A stretch of 5,810 bases of DNA from a bacterium (lineage in GTDB: Bacteria > Bacillota_I > Bacilli_A > RF39 > UBA660), in the NCBI GenBank assembly GCA_029007685.1, contig JAQXIG010000040.1, positions 1 through 5,810 on the forward strand, read 5' to 3'. The notes below the pieces were generated by a model. The model had not been told where the DNA came from. It made no database searches and was given only the letters and a program-made list of their open reading frames with translations. Positions 1-5,810 of this stretch are shown in pieces (position 1 is the stretch's first letter; each line of letters starts with the position of its first letter). Position numbers and translations under genes: made by a program.

Positions 1-1179
1 ACATACCACAAGTTTCATAATTTGACACTCGAACAAATTGATTATTGGAATAGTCAAGGTATGATTTGGGATTATCAAGAATACAAAAACTCTCAAAAAA
101 AGGATTTAGAAACGAAACAGTCTACCTTAGAAAAGTATACAAAACTTTTTCATAACGACAGTGAAAAAGCAGCTTGCGTAGTATCATGTCTCAAAGTTTT
201 ACGTGAAAAAAGAAGTTCTAGACAAAAAGAAGATTATCATATCGATAATATTTTAGCCGAATTCGACATTGATTTAGAAACTTTGCAATCCTATTTAGAA
301 CGAACCCGTACCAGAGATTCAAAAGAAAAAGCAGAGCCTATGAAATATAAAGAAGGTACCTTAAGAAGATTTTGTATAGATAATGGTTATAACTATGATG
401 TAGTGAGGAGAGCCATAAAGTTGCATGATTTTTGCCAATATGATTCTTTAGAACAACTCATCAATCGTAGCCTAACATCCTACAAAGAAAATGGTCAAAA
501 AGAGCCTGCAACCTGGGTATATGAAAAGTATGGCACTTTAATAAAACATGTTTTATTAAAGTTGAATTTAGACAGCACTAGCATCCTTACCAATATGACC
601 AAATCCACAATTAGTTTAGAAGAAGCTATTAGGCATGAGATTTTTCTAAAAAACAAGGAAAATCGTTACAATGATTGGTTAGAACAACCTTATAACTATT
701 TAATAGAGCAGTTAGATGCGAATAAAAAGGAACCAGACTTGATAGAAGATATTGTAACTGCATATCAATCTTTACTAAAAGAATATCATATAACGATTGA
801 GGAAAGTGCTATTCTTCTCAATAGTTTTATGCAATACATTGAAACCATAAAGGGATACCATAAAATAGATGTTGGTTTAGAAACAGATATGACAAAAAAA
901 TTAGAAAAAATTAAAATGTATAATCTAGAAGAGATAGATATTGAAGACAGTTTTTTTATACCATTAGAGTTTGAAAAAGGTGTATTATTAGGAAAAACTA
1001 GCAAACTTTACCAAAGAAGACAACTTCTAAGACAATATATAATCGATTGGGACCTATATAGTTTAGAAGAAAAAGAAATGATTAAACTACATAATAGCTT
1101 TACTGAAGAGGAAATGAAAATGATAGAATTTTCTAGAATCGAAATCAATAATATACTAGAACAAACAAAAAGTTTATAA
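1..1179 (+). CDS. Hypothetical protein, 5'-truncated by window edge (helix-rich, charged)
   Basis: I do not recognise this protein; 392 residues are visible. The frame is open to base 1 (Thr-Tyr-His-Lys-Phe-His-Asn precede the first TTG at 22), and that TTG has no Shine-Dalgarno. The gene therefore most likely starts upstream of the window. It ends with TAA. Composition is rich in Lys, Glu, Leu and Ile with few Gly or Pro, suggesting an all-helical soluble protein; I see no signal peptide or membrane segment. Numbering from base 1, residues about 118-160 (TLRRFCIDNGYNYDVVRR, then SLEQLI) look like a helix-turn-helix-type unit. Residues about 169-215 (PATWVYEKYG, later SLEEAIRHEIF) form a second conserved-looking block ending in a similar SLEE-type helix. 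A C-terminal block at about 327-351 contains KLYQRRQLLRQYIIDWD. A nucleic-acid-binding role is possible but only inferred from the HTH-like pattern. The gene is certain to be coding; its function is unknown. Confidence 0.85.
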   Translation, partial: TYHKFHNLTLEQIDYWNSQGMIWDYQEYKNSQKKDLETKQSTLEKYTKLFHNDSEKAACVVSCLKVLREKRSSRQKEDYHIDNILAEFDIDLETLQSYLERTRTRDSKEKAEPMKYKEGTLRRFCIDNGYNYDVVRRAIKLHDFCQYDSLEQLINRSLTSYKENGQKEPATWVYEKYGTLIKHVLLKLNLDSTSILTNMTKSTISLEEAIRHEIFLKNKENRYNDWLEQPYNYLIEQLDANKKEPDLIEDIVTAYQSLLKEYHITIEESAILLNSFMQYIETIKGYHKIDVGLETDMTKKLEKIKMYNLEEIDIEDSFFIPLEFEKGVLLGKTSKLYQRRQLLRQYIIDWDLYSLEEKEMIKLHNSFTEEEMKMIEFSRIEINNILEQTKSL

Positions 1180-1195
1180 AAAAGTTGGTAGAATA

Positions 1196-1224
1196 TTCAA
1201 AAAAAGTAGAAGGTATGTTATATT
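1196..1224 (+). promoter_or_regulatory. Putative sigma-A promoter for the 1245-2075 gene
   Basis: An extended -10 element, TG-T-TATATT, lies at 1216-1224 with the hexamer at 1219-1224. A weak -35 candidate, TTCAAA (4 of 6 to TTGACA), lies at 1196-1201 with 17-base spacing. Transcription would begin near 1231, leaving a very short leader before the ribosome binding site at 1233. The surrounding DNA is very A+T-rich, so chance -10 matches (for example TATTAT at 1221) are easy to find. It is inferred from sequence only. Confidence 0.45.
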
Positions 1225-1232
1225 ATAGATAT

Positions 1233-1239
1233 AGGAGGT
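1233..1239 (+). promoter_or_regulatory. Ribosome binding site that decides the start at 1245
   Basis: AGGAGGT is a near-perfect Shine-Dalgarno and sits 5 bases before ATG 1245. The longer in-frame reading from TTG 1185 has no such site and would run through the promoter-like and Shine-Dalgarno sequences. The ATG at 1245 is therefore the start. Confidence 0.9.
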
Positions 1240-1244
1240 ACCAT

Positions 1245-2075
1245 ATGAAAATAAATTTTCAAACCAATGACTATTTACTGACCTGGAATTTATTATATGG
1301 GGCATCCATCTCTTCCAAAGTTCATGCATTTAAGCAAAAGCTATGGATTACTTATAAAAAACAATATACTGGTTGCCAAAAAGATAAAGACGAAATGCTT
1401 CACGATATAAAAAACTATATTCCAGACGATGATATATTATATAACTTAATATTTGAAACTGAAATTTTTGAAGTCCTAAAATCTGAAACTGAAAAACATC
1501 GCAATGCTTTATTGAAAATATGGGATGAAAACAAAAAGGAGATTCAAAAGAACTTAAAAGAAATCTTGAAATGGTCATTAAAGGAAGAATATAATGTATT
1601 AGTATTACACCCTAAGATGGACAGTATATTAACCTCGAAAACGGCTGTGAGTATCGGCTGGGGTTTTCAGAAAGACTTAGAAAATCCTATTAAAACTATC
1701 ACTAATATTATTTTTATTTTATTAAATAATGAACTAAGAAATTTTGAATTAGAATATAAAGAAATTGTCCAAGCTGTCCTAGAATTAGCGATTCATAATG
1801 AATTGTATACTAGAATCTCTGGAACATCCAATTACCTTCAAGGGGAAAAAACACTTACTTTTTTGAAAAGACAAATTTATCCATACTGGTTAATGTATTT
1901 GGGATGTGAAAAAGAAGATATGCCACATTATATGATGCGTGATAAAATCGCTTTTGATATCGATGATTACATCATAGAAGAAGAATTAAAGAAAGTAAAT
2001 CTGCAAGAGTTTATCAAATTTTGTATCAAAAACCAAAAACATATTGTTAGAATTAATCATTTAGAAATAATTTAG
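1245..2075 (+). CDS. Hypothetical protein, 276 residues, unknown function
   Basis: I cannot assign this protein to a named family. The start at ATG 1245 is fixed by AGGAGGT five bases upstream, giving 276 residues and a TAG stop. The N-terminal half is charged and helical. The central and C-terminal parts contain blocks that look conserved: VLVLHPKMDS at about 118-127, IGWGF at 137-141, LAIHNELYTRISG at 181-193, FLKRQIYPYWLMYLG at 206-220, and an acidic run FDIDDYIIEEE near 240-250. The LAIHNELYTR helix recalls a metal-ligand helix, but there is no HExxH zinc-protease motif, so no enzyme is claimed. There is one hydrophobic stretch at about 150-160 (TITNIIFILL), too short for a confident membrane span, and no signal peptide. 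The gene has its own probable promoter, and a hairpin with a T-run begins at its stop codon, so it may be monocistronic. polC begins 45 bases downstream. Confidence 0.85.
   Translation: MKINFQTNDYLLTWNLLYGASISSKVHAFKQKLWITYKKQYTGCQKDKDEMLHDIKNYIPDDDILYNLIFETEIFEVLKSETEKHRNALLKIWDENKKEIQKNLKEILKWSLKEEYNVLVLHPKMDSILTSKTAVSIGWGFQKDLENPIKTITNIIFILLNNELRNFELEYKEIVQAVLELAIHNELYTRISGTSNYLQGEKTLTFLKRQIYPYWLMYLGCEKEDMPHYMMRDKIAFDIDDYIIEEELKKVNLQEFIKFCIKNQKHIVRINHLEII
2044..2071 (+). promoter_or_regulatory. Weak candidate promoter for polC inside the end of the upstream gene
   Basis: TTGTTA (2044-2049, 4 of 6 to TTGACA) and AATAAT (2066-2071, 5 of 6 to TATAAT) are separated by 16 bases. Transcription would start near 2078, inside the hairpin, so such transcripts would skip most of its 5' arm and not be terminated by it. 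Too little room remains between the hairpin and the Shine-Dalgarno for a separate promoter. polC must therefore use a site like this one, a site further upstream, or read-through. In DNA this A+T-rich the match could be chance. Confidence 0.25.
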
Positions 2076-2098
2076 ATTTCAGTTATGAAATCTTTTTT
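2074..2098 (+). terminator. Short Rho-independent terminator-like hairpin after the 1245-2075 gene
   Basis: AGATTTC (2074-2080) and GAAATCT (2087-2093) form a perfect 7-bp stem around a 6-base loop. T's run through 2098, the first of them being the last base of the stem. The hairpin overlaps the TAG stop codon. Only two of the seven pairs are G-C, so the stem is weak and may terminate only partially, allowing read-through into polC. Its position directly between two genes supports the call. Confidence 0.6.
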
Positions 2099-2110
2099 AT
2101 AAGAATGGGG

Positions 2111-2115
2111 GGAGG
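2111..2115 (+). promoter_or_regulatory. polC ribosome binding site
   Basis: GGAGG sits within a purine run (six G's, then AGGG, at 2107-2116) and 5 bases before ATG 2121. It supports this ATG as the polC start; the N-terminal sequence that follows resembles the start of PolC proteins. Confidence 0.85.
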
Positions 2116-2120
2116 GAAAT

Positions 2121-5100
2121 ATGTCAGAAAATAGAATTCATGTTTTATTTGATCAAATAAAATTAGAGTCAGAAATAAGAGAAAAGTTAACTAATGCTGT
2201 TTTAGAAAAAGTAAAAGTAAATGAAAAAAATGGTAGTTGGACTTTTGTAATCCAAACCGAAACTATCTTATCTTTAGCAGATTATCAAACTCTGTTGGAA
2301 AGAAGTATTAATGCGTTTCAAAATATCAAAAAAGTAAATATTTGTATCCATCCTTTTACCACTAATCATGAATTGTTGAAAGATTATTTTCGTTATGCTT
2401 TGGAACAATGTAAAGATGTTTTAATTTTCTCTAAAATATTTGAAGATGCCCTAATCCAAATAGATGGAATTTATTATATAGAAACTACCAATATTGAAGA
2501 AGATCGGCAGGTGAAAATGATTTTACCTAAAGTGAATTATTTATTAGGTCTATATGGTTTTTCCTTAGAATTATCCACTTATTTCAATGCAGAAAAAGAA
2601 AATGTAGTAAAAAAGGAAATATCTCAAGAATTAGAACAAGCAACAACCAATATTCAGCCGTCAGTGGAATTAGCAGAATCAAAAATACTACCAGTTACCA
2701 AATCATCAGATACGAAGGCTCACTATCGTCGTTCTAAAAAAGAAGATGATCCCAATGTGATTTTAGGTAGAAGTATTAAAGATACCTCAATTCAAATGAA
2801 AAGTATTGTCGGAGAGTCTGATAATATTACTGTAGAGGGCTATATTTTTGGGGTAGATTATTTCGAATCAAGTAAAACTGATTTTAAAATCATCACTTTA
2901 AAAATAACCGATTATAGTGATAGTATTTACTGTAAAGTGTTTTCCCGTGGAGATGAAGAATACAATGGTCTAAAAAAGGAACTCAAGGAAGGAAAATGGG
3001 TAATCATTCGTGGTTATACTAAAAACGATCCATATTCCAAAGAATTAGTCTTAAATGCCAGAGATATTTGTAAATTAGAAAAAACAACCGAAGAAATCCA
3101 AGATACATATGGAGAAAAAAGGGTTGAACTTCATGCTCATACCTTAATGAGCCAAATGGATGGACTTGCCGATGAAGTTAAATTAGTAAAACAAGCAATG
3201 AAGTGGGGACATAAAGGAATTGCTATTACTGATCATAATGGTTGTCAAGCTTTTCCACATGTTTATAATACGGTCAGAGATTATAATAAAGGTAAAGAAG
3301 AACATGAAAAATTTAAAGCTATTTATGGAACAGAGTTATTATTAATTGATGATTCGGTAGATGTCATTGTTAGAGGAAATAACAACTCACTATTAGACTC
3401 TACTTATGTGGTGTTTGACTTTGAAACTACAGGATTTAATGCTGGTGGTGAGGATTCTATTATTGAAATAGGGGCTGTAAAAATATGTAATGGTGAAATC
3501 ATTGATCGCTACAGCGAACTAATAAATCCTGGTAAACCACTTAGTGCTACTATTACGGCCATTACGAATATTACAGATCAAATGTTAGTTGGAAAAAGAA
3601 CGGAAGAAGAAGCTATTAAGAGTTTTATTGAATGGTTTCAAGATCTCCCAATGGTTGCTCATAATGCTAAATTTGATGTCTCTTTTCTTGAAATGGCGTA
3701 TAAAAAATATGAGTTGGGTAGTTTTCAAAATCCTGTGATTGATACTTTAGAATTATCTAGAACTTTAGATACTAACTATGCTAGGCATAGTTTAAGTGCT
3801 TTAGTAAAACGTTACGATGTACCATGGGATGAAGATGCTCACCATCGTGCTGATTACGATGCGGAGGGGACTGCGCTAGTGTTCCATAAAATGCTAAAAA
3901 AGTTAAATGATAGTAACTATGAAGTGTTGAATGATTTAAATAACTTAGTTTCCAAAGATGAAATTCATAAATATGGTAGAGGTTACCATGTTAATATCTT
4001 AGCTTGTAACAAAGCTGGTTTAAAAAATCTTTTTAAAATCATCAGCTTAGCGAATACCAAGTACTTATATAAAACCCCTAGAATTTTACGTAGTGAACTG
4101 AATAATTTAAGAGAAGGGTTATTCATTGGTAGTGGCTGCTATGAAAGTGAAGTCTTTAGAGAAGCAAGAAGTAAAGCTGATGAAGAATTGTCGAACATCA
4201 TAAATTTCTACGACTATGTTGAGGTACAACCTCCAGAATGCTATCATCATTTACTGCAACTCGGTGATTTTAAGACTGAAGAAGAATTAATCGAAAATAT
4301 CAAAAAAATCATTCGAGTAACCAAAGAAAGTGGGAAATTGATTGTCGCTACTGGAGATGTTCATCATTTAAAAAGAGAAGATCGAATTTATCGAGAAATT
4401 ATTGTGAATCAAAAAGTACCAGGTGGTGGTAGACATCCATTAGCGAAAAATGATATCAAAGAAATTCCTAGTAATCATTTTCGTACTACTGATGAAATGA
4501 TGGGAAATTTTAGTTTTTTGACAGAAGCAGAACGAAGAGAAATTGTAATTGAGAATCCGAATAAAATGCTAAATATGGTAGAAGAAATTGAAGTTATTAT
4601 TGAAACTGGTGGAATTCCTTTCTCACCTAAAGTAGCGGCTGATGATGGTAGTGGCTACTTAGATTGTCCAACAGTAGTAACCAATCTCGTGTATACTAAA
4701 GCATCATCTTGGTATGGAGATCCACTACCATATAATATCGAGGAAAGAATCGCTACGGAATTATATGGAGATGTTTTGTATAGATGTTGGACTACTAAAA
4801 TTCAAGAACAAAATACGAATCTCAAGGAAGAAGAACAGAAAAAGGAAGTGTTTTCCAATCTTCATAACACTATCATTCAAGGGTTTGATTCAGTAAAAGA
4901 ATTACTAAGACAATATTTCAGGGAGAGATGGGACAGCGAAAAAAATGGCGAATATAGCGATGATTCATTAGAAAAGAAAGTCAAAAAAGAATTAGGGGGA
5001 ATTATTGGTGGAGGTTTTGATCCAATTTATTTAATTTCGCAAAGATTGGTAAAACATTCTAATGATGAAGGTTACTTAGTAGGTTCACGTGGTTCGGTAG

Positions 5101-5810
5101 GATCTAGTTTTGTTGCCACTATGATGGGAATTACCGAAGTAAATCCACTGCCAGCTCATTACTTGTGTCGCAATGAGGAATGTAAATATTCCGAATTCAA
5201 TGATGACGCAAATGAACCATATGGAAAAGAATACTCTAGTGGTTATGATCTTCCCAATAAAAACTGTCCTAAATGTGGCAATCCTTTAGGAAAAGAAGGA
5301 CAAGACATGCCGTTTGCGACTTTCTTAGGATTCAACGCTGATAAAGTACCTGATATCGATTTGAATTTTTCAGGGGATAACCAAGCTAGTGCCCATGCCT
5401 ACACGAAAGTATTATTTGGAGAAGATAATGTATATCGTGCTGGAACTATTGGTACTGTTGCTGAAAAAACTGCTTTTGGTTATGTAAGAGGCTACTTAGA
5501 GGATAAGGGGATTACTAACATGAGAACTGCTGAAATTGAACGAATCGCTCAAGGATGTACGGGGGTCAAAAGAACAACAGGCCAGCATCCTGGTGGCATT
5601 GTTGTAATCCCCCAGTACATGGATGTATTTGATTTTTCACCTTTTCAGTTTCCAGCTGATGATCCAACTAGTGAATGGCGTACCACTCACTTTGATTACC
5701 ACGCCATTGATCAAGATGTATTAAAATTAGATATTTTAGGACACGATGATCCTACTGTATTAAGAATGCTTCAAGATCTGTCAGGAATTGATGTAACGAC
5801 GATTCCAATG
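2121..5810 (+). CDS. polC: DNA polymerase III alpha subunit, PolC type (3' end beyond window)
   Basis: PolC is the replicative DNA polymerase of low-GC Gram-positives, extending DNA at the fork and proofreading through a built-in exonuclease. The first 1230 codons are open without interruption to the window edge. Domains in order: N-terminal domain (about 1-160); charged linker (160-213); OB fold (about 224-320); first PHP part with H338-A-H340 and D371-H372; inserted DnaQ-family 3'-5' exonuclease with D433/E435 (DFETTG), N515/D519 (AHNAKFD) and H575/D580 (HHRADYDA); rest of PHP with D746-V-H748; palm with GSRGSVGSS at 988-996, D1078 and D1080 (PDIDLNFSG) and D1204 (LKLDILGHDD), matching the catalytic triad of Geobacillus PolC. 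A cysteine cluster (C1016, C1021, C1049, C1052) should bind zinc. GQHPGG is at 1154-1159. Relative to B. subtilis PolC (about 1437 residues) it carries an extra segment of about 77 residues before the SRGS motif. The remaining fingers, beta-clamp-binding and C-terminal parts lie outside the window. All visible catalytic residues are intact. Confidence 0.98.
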   Translation, partial: MSENRIHVLFDQIKLESEIREKLTNAVLEKVKVNEKNGSWTFVIQTETILSLADYQTLLERSINAFQNIKKVNICIHPFTTNHELLKDYFRYALEQCKDVLIFSKIFEDALIQIDGIYYIETTNIEEDRQVKMILPKVNYLLGLYGFSLELSTYFNAEKENVVKKEISQELEQATTNIQPSVELAESKILPVTKSSDTKAHYRRSKKEDDPNVILGRSIKDTSIQMKSIVGESDNITVEGYIFGVDYFESSKTDFKIITLKITDYSDSIYCKVFSRGDEEYNGLKKELKEGKWVIIRGYTKNDPYSKELVLNARDICKLEKTTEEIQDTYGEKRVELHAHTLMSQMDGLADEVKLVKQAMKWGHKGIAITDHNGCQAFPHVYNTVRDYNKGKEEHEKFKAIYGTELLLIDDSVDVIVRGNNNSLLDSTYVVFDFETTGFNAGGEDSIIEIGAVKICNGEIIDRYSELINPGKPLSATITAITNITDQMLVGKRTEEEAIKSFIEWFQDLPMVAHNAKFDVSFLEMAYKKYELGSFQNPVIDTLELSRTLDTNYARHSLSALVKRYDVPWDEDAHHRADYDAEGTALVFHKMLKKLNDSNYEVLNDLNNLVSKDEIHKYGRGYHVNILACNKAGLKNLFKIISLANTKYLYKTPRILRSELNNLREGLFIGSGCYESEVFREARSKADEELSNIINFYDYVEVQPPECYHHLLQLGDFKTEEELIENIKKIIRVTKESGKLIVATGDVHHLKREDRIYREIIVNQKVPGGGRHPLAKNDIKEIPSNHFRTTDEMMGNFSFLTEAERREIVIENPNKMLNMVEEIEVIIETGGIPFSPKVAADDGSGYLDCPTVVTNLVYTKASSWYGDPLPYNIEERIATELYGDVLYRCWTTKIQEQNTNLKEEEQKKEVFSNLHNTIIQGFDSVKELLRQYFRERWDSEKNGEYSDDSLEKKVKKELGGIIGGGFDPIYLISQRLVKHSNDEGYLVGSRGSVGSSFVATMMGITEVNPLPAHYLCRNEECKYSEFNDDANEPYGKEYSSGYDLPNKNCPKCGNPLGKEGQDMPFATFLGFNADKVPDIDLNFSGDNQASAHAYTKVLFGEDNVYRAGTIGTVAEKTAFGYVRGYLEDKGITNMRTAEIERIAQGCTGVKRTTGQHPGGIVVIPQYMDVFDFSPFQFPADDPTSEWRTTHFDYHAIDQDVLKLDILGHDDPTVLRMLQDLSGIDVTTIPM
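4764..4994 (+). other. polC: About 77-residue insertion within the PolC palm region
   Basis: From memory, B. subtilis PolC reads EERLEKELKSIIGHGF here. This protein has EERIATEL at residues 874-881 and resumes with KKELGGIIGGGF at 955-966. The Glu-Leu pairs are at 880-881 and 957-958, so about 77 residues are extra. The inserted stretch is charged and probably helical (for example LKEEEQKKEVFSNLH and VKELLRQYFRERW) and stays in frame without stops. It lies just before the GSRGS active-site motif. I believe related gut Bacilli carry a similar segment, which would make it a lineage-specific subdomain, but this is recollection. Confidence 0.7.
5166..5276 (+). other. polC: PolC zinc-binding cysteine cluster, C-x4-C ... 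C-x2-C
   Basis: Residues C1016, C1021, C1049 and C1052 correspond to the four-cysteine zinc site of PolC. The first pair is spaced C-x4-C (CRNEEC) rather than the C-x2-C (CPNC) I recall for B. subtilis, while the second (CPKC) is canonical. The loop between the pairs is also several residues longer. Zinc binding is inferred from the family. Confidence 0.75.

Noticed and set aside
22..24. TTG as the start codon of the first gene
   Set aside because: The frame is open to the window edge and there is no Shine-Dalgarno before the TTG. The gene more likely begins upstream, so it is annotated as partial from base 1.
786..1004. Minus-strand open frame of 72 residues
   Set aside because: It lies wholly inside the first coding region, is low-complexity (Ser/Ile-rich), and looks like an antisense shadow of A+T-rich codons.
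1185..1244. TTG 1185 start giving a 296-residue form of the second protein
   Set aside because: There is no ribosome binding site before it, and the extension would cover a promoter-like -10 and a near-perfect AGGAGGT that serves ATG 1245.
1348..1578. Minus-strand open frame of 76 residues
   Set aside because: It lies inside the second gene, is rich in Phe/Ile/Ser as expected of the reverse of Lys/Glu-rich codons, and shows no recognisable domain.
1785..1815. Possible zinc-protease helix in the 276-residue protein
   Set aside because: The sequence is LAIHNELYTR, not HExxH. No second metal-ligand motif is evident, so no peptidase call is made.
4714..4896. Plus-strand open frame of 60 residues in another frame
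   Set aside because: It is embedded in polC, whose own frame is unbroken and clearly homologous to PolC here on both sides. It has no family signal.
1..5810. Mobile element, CRISPR array, tRNA/rRNA, riboswitch or defence system
   Set aside because: The only non-coding gaps are 65 and 45 bases. I saw no direct-repeat arrays, terminal inverted repeats, transposase or integrase motifs, or tRNA-like folds.
2121..5810. Mycoplasma-type genetic code (TGA = Trp)
   Set aside because: Tryptophans in polC are TGG and no in-frame TGA occurs over 1230 codons, consistent with code 11.

Overview
The window is A+T-rich, densely coding DNA. The best-supported gene is the 5' part of polC, the Gram-positive-type replicative DNA polymerase III alpha subunit, so the organism is a low-GC Bacillota. 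Every in-frame tryptophan I checked in polC is TGG and no in-frame TGA occurs, so this is not a TGA=Trp mycoplasma. The palm-region sequence, including a long insertion absent from Bacillus subtilis PolC, reminds me of uncultured gut Bacilli (RF39/Erysipelotrichales-like). That placement is an impression from memory, not a search result.

Layout, all on the + strand. (1) Positions 1-1179 hold the 3' part of a highly charged, helix-rich protein of unknown function that runs in from upstream. (2) A 65-base gap (1180-1244) carries a probable extended -10 promoter and a near-perfect Shine-Dalgarno. (3) Positions 1245-2075 encode a 276-residue protein of unknown function. (4) A 45-base gap holds a short hairpin with a T-run (a probable weak terminator) and the polC ribosome binding site. 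(5) polC runs from 2121 past the window end; 1230 codons are visible. They cover the N-terminal domain, OB fold, split PHP domain, inserted DnaQ-like 3'-5' exonuclease, palm with all three catalytic aspartates, and a zinc-binding cysteine cluster.

How the genes relate: all three are co-directional. ORF2 appears to have its own promoter, and the hairpin after it partly separates it from polC, so this need not be one tight operon. The usual B. subtilis neighbour just upstream of polC (proS) is absent here. Nothing in the sequence ties the two unknown proteins to replication beyond adjacency. I see no mobile element, CRISPR array, RNA gene or defence system. This looks like an ordinary chromosomal housekeeping region; the polymerase insertion and the two uncharacterised proteins are the points worth a second look.
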